A stretch of 64,000 nucleotides of DNA. Origin: Psychrobacillus psychrotolerans. GTDB taxonomy: Bacteria > Bacillota > Bacilli > Bacillales_A > Planococcaceae. The notes beneath the pieces are model-generated. The model had not been told where the DNA came from and ran no database searches. It was given only the letters and a program-made list of their open reading frames with translations. This document shows, piece after piece, positions 25,401 through 34,141 of this stretch. Both the position numbers and the translations under genes were made by a program. The stretch lies in NCBI RefSeq assembly GCF_900115805.1, contig NZ_FOXU01000004.1, forward strand, positions 124,001-188,000, written 5' to 3'. Position 1 is the stretch's first letter, and each line of letters starts with the position of its first letter.

Positions 25401-26294
25401 ATGACCAAAGCTTTAGTATTAGGTGGAACAAGGTTTTTTGGTGTGCAGTTAGTCGAATCTTTGTTGCAACAGGGAGTTGAAGTGACCGTTGCCTCGCGAG
25501 GTAATGTGGAAGATCCGTTTGGAGATAAAGTAAGTCGTATTAAAGTAGATCGTCTCGATGTGGGTGATATGCAGAAGAATTTTGTACATACGGATTGGGA
25601 TATCGTATTCGATCAAATATGTTATTCATCTCAAGAAGCAATTGATACAATCGATGTGTTTGCCGGTAAAACGAAAAAGTATGTATTCACTTCTTCTAAA
25701 TCCGTTTATGAACTAGGTGGTGGAGAACAAGGATTTATAGAAGAGTATTTCAATCCATTTGAATACAACTTAAATATTGGGCCAAAAGAAGATTTTTCGT
25801 ATGGTGAAGGAAAAAGACAGGCAGAAGTAGCATTTTTCAGTCGTGCACCTTTCCCGGTTGTCGCTGTAAGATTTCCTATTGTAATTGGTATAAACGACTA
25901 TACGGATAGACTCAATTATTATATTAAAAAAGTTCGAGATCAAGCAGATATTCATTTGGTCAACTTAGAAGCTGCCATAGATTTTATATCAGAGGAAGAG
26001 GCTGGCGATTTCTTAGCTTGGGTTGGGCAATCCGATTTTGAAGGTCCGATTAATGCGACATCTAACGGAAATGTGAAAATAGGAGAATTGCTTGCCTATA
26101 TAGAAGAAAAGGTTGGCAAATCAGCGATAGTAGTAGCAGATACGAAAGAAGAGAGTGATTCACCCTACAATATTTCTAAAACTTGGTTGATCAGCAATGA
26201 AAAAGCTGAGCGGCAAGGATATGAGTTTAGGGAGCTTAAAGAATACCTTCCTAGCCTAATAGAGGAGGCATTAATAAAAATAAATACTAAATAG
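25401..26294 (+). CDS. NAD-dependent epimerase/dehydratase-like SDR protein
   Basis: The start is placed at ATG 25401 after ATAGGGGGA. 297 residues with the atypical SDR Rossmann motif ALVLGGTRFFG, the SSKSVYE strand and YGEGKRQAEVAF (YxxxK). It resembles the isoflavone-reductase/CSP41-like or NAD-epimerase proteins common in Bacillus, of uncertain substrate. The glutamine amidotransferase-like gene follows after about 25-90 bp, depending on its true start. Confidence 0.8.
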   Translation: MTKALVLGGTRFFGVQLVESLLQQGVEVTVASRGNVEDPFGDKVSRIKVDRLDVGDMQKNFVHTDWDIVFDQICYSSQEAIDTIDVFAGKTKKYVFTSSKSVYELGGGEQGFIEEYFNPFEYNLNIGPKEDFSYGEGKRQAEVAFFSRAPFPVVAVRFPIVIGINDYTDRLNYYIKKVRDQADIHLVNLEAAIDFISEEEAGDFLAWVGQSDFEGPINATSNGNVKIGELLAYIEEKVGKSAIVVADTKEESDSPYNISKTWLISNEKAERQGYEFRELKEYLPSLIEEALIKINTK

Positions 26295-26318
26295 GTTCCT
26301 AGACTCTATTTAGCAAAA

Positions 26319-27083
26319 GTGAAAGATACTCGTATCACAAGCATACAATCATTATATATTTCACCAGGAGGAGTGTTTGGTATAAAAGCTGTAATTGGTG
26401 TGTCGTCAAATATAAAAGAGGATTTGCTATCAGTCCCAATGAGTAATGTGCGTGCAATCACACAATTTGGAGGAGTTCCAATTGTGTTACCAAATTTAGT
26501 AGGAGATGGAATTACAGAAATCGCAAATACAATTAATGGTCTTTTACTAACTGGTGGTGGAGATATTGACCCGACATTATTTGGAGAAGAGCCACTTCCG
26601 GGTCTAGGTAATATTGTTCCAGAGCGAGATCTATTTGAAATGGCACTTGTTCAAAAAATGCTAGAGTTAAATAAACCTGTTTTAGGAATTTGTCGTGGAG
26701 CCCAAATTATGAGCATTGCGATGGGCGGGGATATGTATCAGGATATCTATTCTCAAAAGGATGGACCATTACTACAGCATGAACAGCAGGCTCCAAATTG
26801 GCATGGCTCTCATTTTGTTGAAGTGACGGTGGGATCTTTGTTACGCAAAATAGTTGGAATGGAAAAATTTAAGGTGAACAGTTATCATCATCAGGCACTT
26901 AGAAATATGCCAGCAGGTTTTATCGTCAGTGGTGTCGCTAGTGATGGTGTAATTGAAGCTTTTGAAAGTACGAAGCATCTATTCGTTATGGGTATACAGT
27001 GGCATCCGGAGAGCTTGTTAACAAAAGGGGATGCTAGTTCGTGTGCAATATTTCAAGCCTTTATGAATGCATGTATGAAATGA
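26319..27083 (+). CDS. Class I glutamine amidotransferase-like hydrolase (peptidase C26, PuuD-like)
   Basis: Gamma-glutamyl-GABA hydrolase family: GLLLTGGGDIDPTLFGEE, nucleophile Cys in LGICRGAQIMSI, and the catalytic His/Glu in QWHPESL. The start is doubtful. The called GTG at 26319 has no RBS and adds 21 residues. A good AGGAGGA at 26366-26372 is followed after 10 bp by in-frame ATA (26382), beginning I-K-A-V-I-G-V-S-S, just where the family normally starts (M-K-P-x-I-G). The start codon may have mutated, or a rare ATA start may be used. Confidence 0.85.
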   Translation: MKDTRITSIQSLYISPGGVFGIKAVIGVSSNIKEDLLSVPMSNVRAITQFGGVPIVLPNLVGDGITEIANTINGLLLTGGGDIDPTLFGEEPLPGLGNIVPERDLFEMALVQKMLELNKPVLGICRGAQIMSIAMGGDMYQDIYSQKDGPLLQHEQQAPNWHGSHFVEVTVGSLLRKIVGMEKFKVNSYHHQALRNMPAGFIVSGVASDGVIEAFESTKHLFVMGIQWHPESLLTKGDASSCAIFQAFMNACMK

Positions 27084-27125
27084 ATGTAGAATGTATTGTC
27101 TAGCTGTTGGACTTAAGCTTTAATA

Positions 27126-27150
27126 AACGACTGTTTATACAGTCGTTTTT
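27126..27150 (+). terminator. Rho-independent terminator
   Basis: AACGACTG and CAGTCGTT arms with a 6-nt loop followed by TTTTATTATT, downstream of the C26 hydrolase gene. Confidence 0.85.
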
Positions 27151-27238
27151 ATTATTCTCCTATTTACTTAAAAAATGTAATTCATGAAATGTTTTTTCTA
27201 GGGAAAGCTATTTGAATCATGAATGAGGAGGTATTGCT

Positions 27239-28249
27239 TTGAAAATCGGGCTGAGGCAAGGGTTTTTTGTTTGTGTGCTTTCCTTTTTAATATCGACTAA
27301 TGTTTCGGCTGCGGAGAAAGAGCCGACGCGTGAAGAAATTTTGGAAATGCGCATGGACTACTATATAAAGTATTCAAGTGAGATGCTCCCATGGTATTAC
27401 TTGGCAGCAATTGACCAATACGAACGCAATTTACAAGAAGTTCGCAGTGATCTCCCAAAACGAGAGGGAGTTGTGGCATTTCAATTTTCCGATGACTTTT
27501 GGGTTGGATTATTGAATCCTATAAGAGATGATCGGAATAGTACATCCATCACTTTTTTTGATGGTAGTGGACTTGATGGGAATAATGATGGCTTTGCTGA
27601 TCTTAAACACGATGATGATGTGATGTTTACATTAACTAATTATTTAAGCGAGCGTGTCGTAACAGAAGAAGATTTTGAAAAAACACTGAAGGACTATTAC
27701 ACTCGAGATGAAGCAGTTAAACAAATTATGACAAATGCTGAAATCTATAAGCATTATAATACGGTAGACCTAGATGGACGTGCATTTCCACTGGCACTTC
27801 AGCATAATTACAGTTACCGCAGTACTTGGGGTGACAGAAGAGGCTGGGGAGGACGACGGATGCACGAAGGAACCGATTTGTTCGCTTCCTATGGTGTACC
27901 TGTGAAGTCCACAACTTATGGAATTGTAGAAACAAAAGGTTGGAATGATTATGGTGGCTGGCGTGTTGGAATTCGTGATGTAAATAATACTTATCATTAC
28001 TATGCTCACTTATCAGGCTATACAAAGGAATTAAAAGAAGGAGATATTTTGGAGCCAGGAACCGTTATCGGCTATGTCGGAAGCTCGGGTTATGGTCGGG
28101 AGGGTACCTCTGGTAAATTCCCACCACATTTACATTATGGAATGTATAAATTTAACGGACGTACAGAATGGGCTTATGATCCTTTCCCATTGTTAAAACG
28201 TTGGGAGCAGCAGGAAAAGAGTGCGAAAAAGAATCCAGCAGCAAATTAG
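27239..28249 (+). CDS. lytH: Secreted M23 peptidoglycan endopeptidase, LytH-like
   Basis: TTG start after GAGGAGG. 336 residues: signal peptide (1-24), an N-terminal helical domain and a C-terminal LytM/M23 domain (about 180-320) with zinc motifs RMHEGTD and HYYAHL...HLHYG. The sequence around STWGDRRGWGGRRMHEGTD corresponds to Bacillus LytH (YunA), the sporulation L-Ala-D-Glu endopeptidase that trims cortex peptides. The gene symbol is given on family resemblance only. Otherwise a general cell-wall peptidase. Confidence 0.8.
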   Translation: MKIGLRQGFFVCVLSFLISTNVSAAEKEPTREEILEMRMDYYIKYSSEMLPWYYLAAIDQYERNLQEVRSDLPKREGVVAFQFSDDFWVGLLNPIRDDRNSTSITFFDGSGLDGNNDGFADLKHDDDVMFTLTNYLSERVVTEEDFEKTLKDYYTRDEAVKQIMTNAEIYKHYNTVDLDGRAFPLALQHNYSYRSTWGDRRGWGGRRMHEGTDLFASYGVPVKSTTYGIVETKGWNDYGGWRVGIRDVNNTYHYYAHLSGYTKELKEGDILEPGTVIGYVGSSGYGREGTSGKFPPHLHYGMYKFNGRTEWAYDPFPLLKRWEQQEKSAKKNPAAN

Positions 28250-28259
28250 TTGCTGGATT
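28232..28259. terminator. Hairpin overlapping the stop codon of the M23 gene
   Basis: AATCCAGCA and TGCTGGATT arms enclose the TAG stop. It sits between convergent genes and could act in both directions. Confidence 0.6.
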
Positions 28260-28594
28260 TACATTTCTATAAAAGCAAGCGTTAACCAAAAAAAATGAAG
28301 GAATAACACACTTACATAGAGAAAAATAGCAACATTCAATAAAACTACTATAAATGGTCTCGATTTTAATTTGGAAACAATACCGATTAATAAAATAGGA
28401 AGAGCAATTTTTATCAGATAAAAGCCTATTAAGTTACCTTCATATAGGTTCCGCATAATAGGATTTGCTTCTGTAATATGATGACTTTGAATGCCAAAAT
28501 CGGTAAAGAAAGCATCGAGAGTAGCAAGTATTAATAGGATTATTCCTAATTTGACTAATTTATTTTGTATGAATGAGAGGGGATTTGTAAGCAA
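28259..28594 (-). CDS. Small membrane protein, DUF5658-like
   Basis: 111 residues with three hydrophobic helices (about 15-30, 55-75, 80-105) and the motif TEANPIM after the first helix, typical of the DUF5658 family. Function unknown. It converges on the M23 peptidase gene and sits only 10 bp from it. Confidence 0.75.
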   Translation of the reverse strand: MLTNPLSFIQNKLVKLGIILLILATLDAFFTDFGIQSHHITEANPIMRNLYEGNLIGFYLIKIALPILLIGIVSKLKSRPFIVVLLNVAIFLYVSVLFLHFFWLTLAFIEM

Positions 28595-28700
28595 TAGAAA
28601 ATGTACTCCTTTTACTTTTTTCTATTAGTATGTGATTGAAGCAACGGATTATATTCTTCATTTGCAAAATAGCTTACAATGAGATGAGGTAGGAAAGGTT

Positions 28701-29369
28701 GTGCTAAAAATGAAGGATGTTCCATTTGTTTGTTCTTGGTCGGGGGGGAAGGATTCTGCGATGGCCTATTATCGGGCAATGAAAATGGGGATGAAACCGA
28801 AGAGGTTACTGACCATGTTCGAAGAAGAAGGAGAAATTTCTAAATCTCATGCACTACCATTTGAAGTGGTGACAGCTCAGGCAGAACGGTTAGGAATACC
28901 ATTATCTATAAAAGAAGCAAGCTGGAGTTCCTATGAGGGACTATTTACCGAAGCAATGGACGAATGTCGCGCTGAAGGAATTACTCATGGCGTCTTTGGA
29001 GATATTGATCTCGATGGGCACTTAGAATGGGTTCAAAATACATGTGCAAAATCGGATATAGTTGCGGTTCATCCCTTATGGAAAGAACCACGCCATAAAA
29101 TTATTGTAGATTTGATAGATGCAGGATTTGAAGCCTGGATTGTAGTAGTGAACACTACAATGATGCCAGCTGAGTTTGTTGGTAGGAAGTTTTCAAAAGA
29201 GTTGATAGTACAATTGGAAGCTCTAGGAATTGATGCTTGTGGAGAAAATGGAGAATTTCACACGGTTGTTGTGGATGGCCCCATATTTTCTAGTAGAGTG
29301 CCTATAAAAATTGGACAGACTATAGTAAAGGGTGACTATATTTTCTCTCCGGTAATGATTAATGATTAA
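28701..29369 (+). CDS. Diphthine-ammonia-ligase-like PP-loop ATPase (Dph6/MJ0570 family)
   Basis: 222 residues with the PP-loop SGGKDSAMA (residues 14-22) and the family's GDIDLDGHLEW and CGENGEFHT motifs. In archaea and eukaryotes the family amidates diphthine on EF2; bacteria lack diphthamide, so the bacterial role is unknown. GTG 28701 or ATG 28710 may be the start; AGGAAAGG is upstream of both. Confidence 0.8.
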   Translation: MLKMKDVPFVCSWSGGKDSAMAYYRAMKMGMKPKRLLTMFEEEGEISKSHALPFEVVTAQAERLGIPLSIKEASWSSYEGLFTEAMDECRAEGITHGVFGDIDLDGHLEWVQNTCAKSDIVAVHPLWKEPRHKIIVDLIDAGFEAWIVVVNTTMMPAEFVGRKFSKELIVQLEALGIDACGENGEFHTVVVDGPIFSSRVPIKIGQTIVKGDYIFSPVMIND

Positions 29370-29434
29370 TACAAACGGAAAAGGGTATCGTAAAGAAGAA
29401 AATACATATTATTTTGAAATGGTGGAGGAGAAAA

Positions 29435-29899
29435 ATGACCAAAATGAATAGAGGAATTATAACTGCTTTATCGGCAATAGGGCTAGCACAGGGTTTGAAG
29501 GTATTAACACATAAGAAATTGACGGGCAATTGGGATTTGAAACAGGCGTTTACTACAGGTGGAATGCCAAGTTCTCACTCTGCAGGTGTCGCAGCATTAG
29601 CATCCTATGTTGCTGCCAATAAGGGAACTCGACATACAGAAACTGCTCTTGCTGTTGTTTTCGGGGCAATTGTTATGTATGATGCGCAGGGAATTCGAAG
29701 ACATACAGGGGAAATTGCACAATTAGTAAACGATTTGGAAGATAATATTGCAGCACTTTCAGGGAATTTTCCAAGTTTTGAATATGTTCAACGAGAAAGT
29801 GAATTAAAAGAGCTTCTTGGACATCAACCAGTAGAAGTAATGGCAGGTGCAGTATTAGGAACTGCATTTGGGGTATTATGCGCTAAATTAGAAGATTAA
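29435..29899 (+). CDS. Divergent PAP2-family membrane protein (YuiD/DUF212)
   Basis: The start at ATG 29435 follows GGTGGAGGAG. 154 residues with about three hydrophobic segments and the phosphatase-like GGMPSSHSAG and YDAQGIRRHTGEIAQ motifs of the DUF212 acid phosphatase/vanadium-peroxidase-related family. Likely an integral membrane phosphatase-like protein of unknown substrate. Confidence 0.85.
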   Translation: MTKMNRGIITALSAIGLAQGLKVLTHKKLTGNWDLKQAFTTGGMPSSHSAGVAALASYVAANKGTRHTETALAVVFGAIVMYDAQGIRRHTGEIAQLVNDLEDNIAALSGNFPSFEYVQRESELKELLGHQPVEVMAGAVLGTAFGVLCAKLED

Positions 29900-29912
29900 T
29901 TAATCCATTTAG

Positions 29913-29959
29913 ATAGGAAAGGCCGAGTTAGATAGTAATTCTAACTTGGCCTTTCCTAT
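29913..29959 (+). terminator. Rho-independent terminator
   Basis: 19-bp arms beginning ATAGGAAAGGCC with a single G-T pair and a 9-nt loop, 13 bp after the YuiD-like stop. Confidence 0.85.
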
Positions 29960-30071
29960 TGTTTATTTTTTCGTCCATCCTCATACTCAATCTCTAAATC
30001 TGTTAAATAATCTCTAAAATAAATTGACAAAATAAAACCAAGTTGAAAAGATCCAACTCGGCTAAATAAGG

Positions 30072-30578
30072 TTATTTTTTAGAATCGGTATAGGTTTTAA
30101 CTTCCTTTTCACCATTATAAGCAATCTCTAAATTAAAGTTTTTATATTCTTCAATACCAAAGGCAAGTGTCACTCTTTGAATGACATCTTCATCAGCCAT
30201 ATCTTTGTTTAGTTGTAGCTCGCCTAAAACAGAATGAAGAAGTTCCTTGGCTTCTTCTCCTTTGATATCAGCAGCATCGAGTTCATTGGAGTAAAGAGAG
30301 TCTTTCGGTTCTTTACTATATTGAGCAACTACCGCCTCTTTTGTATCTGCAGTATCTATTTTTAGATTAAACGTTTCGAATGCTACTTCTTTTGGCTCTT
30401 CTTCAGGAGTTTCTACAACAGTATCCTCTTCTGTTGTTACTTCTTCTTCTTGTTTTTGAACTTCTGATTCATTTAGTTCGTTTTCTTCTACCTCATCATT
30501 GTTGTCTCCACAAGCTCCTAGCAGTAATGCCGAAGTTAGAAATGTAGATGTAAGTACTTTAAATTTGGTGGTTTTCAT
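30072..30578 (-). CDS. YusW-like lipoprotein
   Basis: 168 residues with the lipobox LLGAC (Cys23), a long Glu-rich low-complexity linker (about 28-62) and a C-terminal domain (about 66-165; FETFNLKIDTADTKEAVVAQY) of the YusW-like family. Anchored on the outer face of the membrane; function unknown. GGAAAGGAG is the RBS on the minus strand. Confidence 0.75.
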   Translation of the reverse strand: MKTTKFKVLTSTFLTSALLLGACGDNNDEVEENELNESEVQKQEEEVTTEEDTVVETPEEEPKEVAFETFNLKIDTADTKEAVVAQYSKEPKDSLYSNELDAADIKGEEAKELLHSVLGELQLNKDMADEDVIQRVTLAFGIEEYKNFNLEIAYNGEKEVKTYTDSKK

Positions 30579-30741
30579 CTAGTTGGCTCCTTTCCAGGTG
30601 TTTAAACCTACTCTTTTATTATATAACCCAAATTGTTAGCCCTAAACATTTCCATATAATTTAAAATAAATGTAGAAAATGATTATGATTATAACAATGG
30701 GGGTAAAGAACTGTAATATTAAAGTATAGGAAGGTGATGGA

Positions 30742-31074
30742 ATGGGAAATTATAAAGAAATTACATCAGTTAATCAGTGGAAGAATATCTTTGATGAGTC
30801 AAAGGATAAAGCAATCCTAGTGTTCAAACATAGTACAACATGTCCTGTGAGTGCACATGCATACGGGGAATTTACAGCTTTTAATAATTCAATAGAAAGT
30901 TATTTAGTGAAAGTTATAGAAAATCGTGCAGTATCTAATGAGATCTCAAAGGACCTTGGCATTCAACATGAATCTCCTCAGGCGTTTGTCATAGCAAATA
31001 GCGATGTTGTATGGAATGCCTCTCACTGGAAAATTACGAAAAAGGAGTTAGATAAAGTAACTGAATCATTATAA
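30742..31074 (+). CDS. ytxJ: Bacillithiol-system redox protein YtxJ
   Basis: 110-residue thioredoxin-fold protein with the monothiol active site TCPVSA (Cys34) and the cis-proline region ESPQAFV, as in YtxJ, a monothiol bacilliredoxin-type protein linked to bacillithiol. AAGGTGATGG is the RBS. It is 17 bp upstream of the RsbR-like paralogue, so the two may be co-transcribed. Confidence 0.88.
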   Translation: MGNYKEITSVNQWKNIFDESKDKAILVFKHSTTCPVSAHAYGEFTAFNNSIESYLVKVIENRAVSNEISKDLGIQHESPQAFVIANSDVVWNASHWKITKKELDKVTESL

Positions 31075-31091
31075 AAGATTGGAGCAATGAA

Positions 31092-31907
31092 ATGGAATCA
31101 ATACTAAAAGTAAAAAATTATTTAGTGGATAATGCCGAGAAGATTATACGAGACATGACGGATACAGCAAACGACAATCATAACCCGAAATTATCACCGG
31201 AAGAGCTGGAACAATTCATTCAAAAAAATACGCAGTTTTTAGTATTGTTGGCAGATTCCTTACAAGGTTCAAGAGAGTCGGCAGAGGAAGAACTGAAACA
31301 ATGGAGCAAACAGACGGGGGAAGAAGAAGCTAAATTGTTCCGTCGATTTTCTAACATTATGAAACCGTACCCAAATCGACGATTAATATTTTTACAAAAA
31401 ATTTCTCAAATATCCATGGAGCATGGACTGTCTACAGAAGATGTTATTAAAGTAAATAATCGCTTTTGTTATTTGATGGATGTCAGTATGGCAGAAACGA
31501 TTAGTGCGTATGAAATGTATCGGGATAAGTCAATAAAAGATCATCAACGTGAAATCAATGCACTATCTGCACCAATTGTTCCTATTCAGGACGGTGTGGC
31601 AGTCTTACCATTAATAGGAGCGATTGATTATACACGGGTGCAGCATTTATTAAATTATGTTGTTCCGACCATTCCAGATTTGAAAATTGACTATCTCATT
31701 ATTGACTTTAGTGGAACTATGGCAATAGATATGGAAATAGCACAGCATATATTCACTATTCACAATGTGCTCGGATTATTAGGTATCCATGTGTTATTCT
31801 CCGGTATTCGTCCTAACTTATCGATGACTGTCGTGAAAGCAGGGATTGATTTTACCTCTTTTAATACATATGGTAGTGTAAAAATGGCCATTAATAGTTT
31901 GAAGTAA
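31092..31907 (+). CDS. RsbR-type STAS protein, variant lacking one phospho-threonine
   Basis: 271 residues: helical N-terminal sensor domain (about 1-150) and STAS domain (about 160-270, APIVPIQDGVAVLPLIG). At the position of the first conserved RsbR threonine (DT in the 4105 paralogue) it has Met (AIDMEIAQ). The second is kept (NLSMTVVKAG). It may therefore act as a stressosome subunit with altered phospho-control. Follows ytxJ by 17 bp and ends at a terminator. Confidence 0.82.
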   Translation: MESILKVKNYLVDNAEKIIRDMTDTANDNHNPKLSPEELEQFIQKNTQFLVLLADSLQGSRESAEEELKQWSKQTGEEEAKLFRRFSNIMKPYPNRRLIFLQKISQISMEHGLSTEDVIKVNNRFCYLMDVSMAETISAYEMYRDKSIKDHQREINALSAPIVPIQDGVAVLPLIGAIDYTRVQHLLNYVVPTIPDLKIDYLIIDFSGTMAIDMEIAQHIFTIHNVLGLLGIHVLFSGIRPNLSMTVVKAGIDFTSFNTYGSVKMAINSLK

Positions 31908-31920
31908 TAATCTCCAATAA

Positions 31921-31954
31921 ATTCAATCCTATCTTCGGGGATTGGATTTTTTTT
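31921..31954 (+). terminator. Rho-independent terminator
   Basis: ATTCAATCC and GGATTGGAT arms (one mismatch), 9-nt loop with TTCGG, then a run of eight T. Confidence 0.85.
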
Positions 31955-32036
31955 GTATTTCTGTTTAATTTTTCTTTGTGGTGGGTAACTAATCTATGTC
32001 AAGGATATAAAAAGTTGAATTGAAGGAGGAGAGAGT

Positions 32037-33788
32037 ATGCTAGATAGTTATTACTGGAATGATACCTTATCTTATATACCGGAGTTAGTTGTTGCAATTC
32101 TTGTGCTTCTTATTGGATTTATCGTTGCAAAAGTATTGGAAAATGCAACTCACAAATTATTACGTAAGTTTAGGGTAAATGAACGATTAGGAAACACGAA
32201 GTCTAAATGGACCGTAGAAAAAGTTATTAGTAAGGTTGTTTTCTTCATCGTATTGATTTTAGCACTTGTTTTATTCTTTAATATATTGAATTTAAATACG
32301 ATGGCAGCACCATTTGTTTCGATGTATTCTGGTTTGACGGGGGCTTTCTTGAACATTTTGAAAGCTGCTTTGATATTATTATTTGCTTGGGTTTTAGCTA
32401 CTGTTGTGAAAAAAGGGATTCAAATGCTTGGATCAAAGTTCAATTTGAACAAGTATTCGGAGAAAGTAGGGTTTGACGCAAAACCTGAAAATCAAATGAA
32501 GTGGACAGATACTGCAGCTAAAGTTGCGTATTACTTAATCTTCCTATTATTCATTCCAGCAGTGTTAAGTGCACTAGGAATTGATGGGTTAAGTGGACCG
32601 TTTGAAGGAATGCTCGCGAGTTTCTTTACCTTTATACCGAAGTTAATATCAGCGGTACTTGTATTTGCTATTGGTTGGTTTATTGCGAAACTAGTTCGTA
32701 ACTTACTAGAAAAGTTATTGCATTCAGCAGGATTGGACCGCTTAGCTGATAAATGGAAATTGTCCTCGTTTGTTGAGGGAACAAGTTTATCTAAAATTGT
32801 AGGCATCCTTGCATTTGTTTTAATAATGATTCCAGTTTCCATTACAGCACTGGAGATTTTAGATTTAGAAGGTATTTCAGGACCAGCCATTGCAATGTTA
32901 AATGATGTCATGACAATGCTGCCGAAAATATTCGTAGCAATTGTACTTGTATTAGTTGGTATTGTTGCAGCTAAATGGGTCAAGGATGTGGTTGTATCTC
33001 TCCTTGAAAAATTAGGTGTGAATTCTATTTTTGGAAAAATGGGCTTCCAATCTGCTAATGGAGCAGCACCATCTTTTGCTACTTTAATAGGGACGATTGT
33101 ACAAGTCATTATTATCCTACTATTTGTAGTGGAAGCACTTCAATTATTAGAGCTAGACTTTATGGTAACACTGGCAACAGGTATCTTTGCTTACTTGCCA
33201 TCTGTAATTGCAGCTATTATTATTTTAGCGGTAGGATTCTGGTTAGCTAGTTTAGTAGAAAAAATAGTTGGAAACGTAATGACGCATTCATCAGGAACAC
33301 CACATTTCCTTCGTTATGTAGCAAAATATGCTATATTAGCATTTGCATTTTTCATGGCATTAGACCAATTAGGCATTGCCGCATCTATTATTAACGCAGC
33401 ATTCATCCTTATTCTTGGAGGAGTGGCATTAGCATTCGGACTTGCATTTGGACTAGGTGGTCGCGAACATGCTGCAAAATATTTAGCGAAAATGGAAAAA
33501 AGCTTAAATGATGCAGAAGTTTCTACTGAAAGATATCAACAAGAAAAAGAAACAATGAAAGAATCATTTAAAGAAAACTTTCAAGATCCTAAAAAAGCGG
33601 AACAAAGCTTAAAGGGCACAAGTCCCCATATGGACGAAGTGAACCCTATTCAAGAAGCGGATGTAAATGTTGTAAACCCGGCTCATGAGGAAGATTCCCC
33701 AAGCACGGGTTATAATATCCCATCAACGGATGATCTTCACCCGTTTGAAGACTTACCACCAATTGATGAAAGAAAAGATGAACAATAA
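32037..33788 (+). CDS. Mechanosensitive-ion-channel-type protein with repeated conserved TM helices
   Basis: 583 residues. The conserved TM-helix repeat (for example PELVVAILVLLIGFIVAKVLE, residues about 15-35) recurs at about 200, 300 and 385, each with P-x-x-I/V...IGxxxAKxV. The last block (LILGGVALAFGLAFGLGGREHAAKYL) resembles the pore region of MscS relatives. A soluble charged tail of about 110 residues follows, with acidic and proline-rich ends. Probably an osmotic-stress channel. GAAGGAGGAGAG is the RBS. Confidence 0.82.
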   Translation: MLDSYYWNDTLSYIPELVVAILVLLIGFIVAKVLENATHKLLRKFRVNERLGNTKSKWTVEKVISKVVFFIVLILALVLFFNILNLNTMAAPFVSMYSGLTGAFLNILKAALILLFAWVLATVVKKGIQMLGSKFNLNKYSEKVGFDAKPENQMKWTDTAAKVAYYLIFLLFIPAVLSALGIDGLSGPFEGMLASFFTFIPKLISAVLVFAIGWFIAKLVRNLLEKLLHSAGLDRLADKWKLSSFVEGTSLSKIVGILAFVLIMIPVSITALEILDLEGISGPAIAMLNDVMTMLPKIFVAIVLVLVGIVAAKWVKDVVVSLLEKLGVNSIFGKMGFQSANGAAPSFATLIGTIVQVIIILLFVVEALQLLELDFMVTLATGIFAYLPSVIAAIIILAVGFWLASLVEKIVGNVMTHSSGTPHFLRYVAKYAILAFAFFMALDQLGIAASIINAAFILILGGVALAFGLAFGLGGREHAAKYLAKMEKSLNDAEVSTERYQQEKETMKESFKENFQDPKKAEQSLKGTSPHMDEVNPIQEADVNVVNPAHEEDSPSTGYNIPSTDDLHPFEDLPPIDERKDEQ

Positions 33789-33800
33789 AAATATGAATTG

Positions 33801-33836
33801 GCTCCAGCGAGTATAAAACTCGCTGGAGCTTTTTTT
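33801..33836 (+). terminator. Rho-independent terminator
   Basis: Perfect 12-bp arms GCTCCAGCGAGT and ACTCGCTGGAGC with a 5-nt loop and TTTTTT. Confidence 0.93.
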
Positions 33837-33884
33837 GGAAAGGAATATTTTTTGCATTTAGAAGCGAAAATTATTAATGACCAC

Positions 33885-34009
33885 CATGATCATCGATCGA
33901 TTATTGCCGCGGATCAATCGATTCTTGCTATTGATCGATCGATTATTAGTGGCTATCGCTCGATTTTATAGGATCATCAATCGATTATCTTCAACCATCG
34001 ATCGATTCA
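33885..34009. repeat. Array of six 21-bp intergenic repeats with an ATCGATCGATT core
   Basis: The word CGATT recurs exactly every 21 bp, at 33898, 33919, 33940, 33961, 33982 and 34003, each embedded in variants of ATCGATCGATTNTT. The rest of each unit varies. Both strands read the core as a near-palindrome. A short frame through it would encode heptad-like I-D-R-L-L repeats, but it has no RBS. The remaining part of the 33837-34141 gap holds only AT-rich sequence and the GGGGGA RBS of the next gene. Confidence 0.8.
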
Positions 34010-34141
34010 CACTTTTATATGGTTGGAATTCCCGGTTAAAATATTATCATTTTGCTACTAATTATGTATAATAACATTAAAGTTATAATATTATATAAAT
34101 TCAGAATAATTGAGTGTGAGATAGGATAAAGGGGGAATAGA

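Noticed and set aside
33885-34009. CRISPR array
   Set aside because: Repeat cores are about 11 bp with about 10-bp spacers and no cas genes, so it cannot be CRISPR.
33877-34071. ORF with I-D-R-L-L heptad repeats in the 21-bp array
   Set aside because: No RBS, and the protein pattern is simply the 21-bp DNA repeat translated. More likely non-coding.
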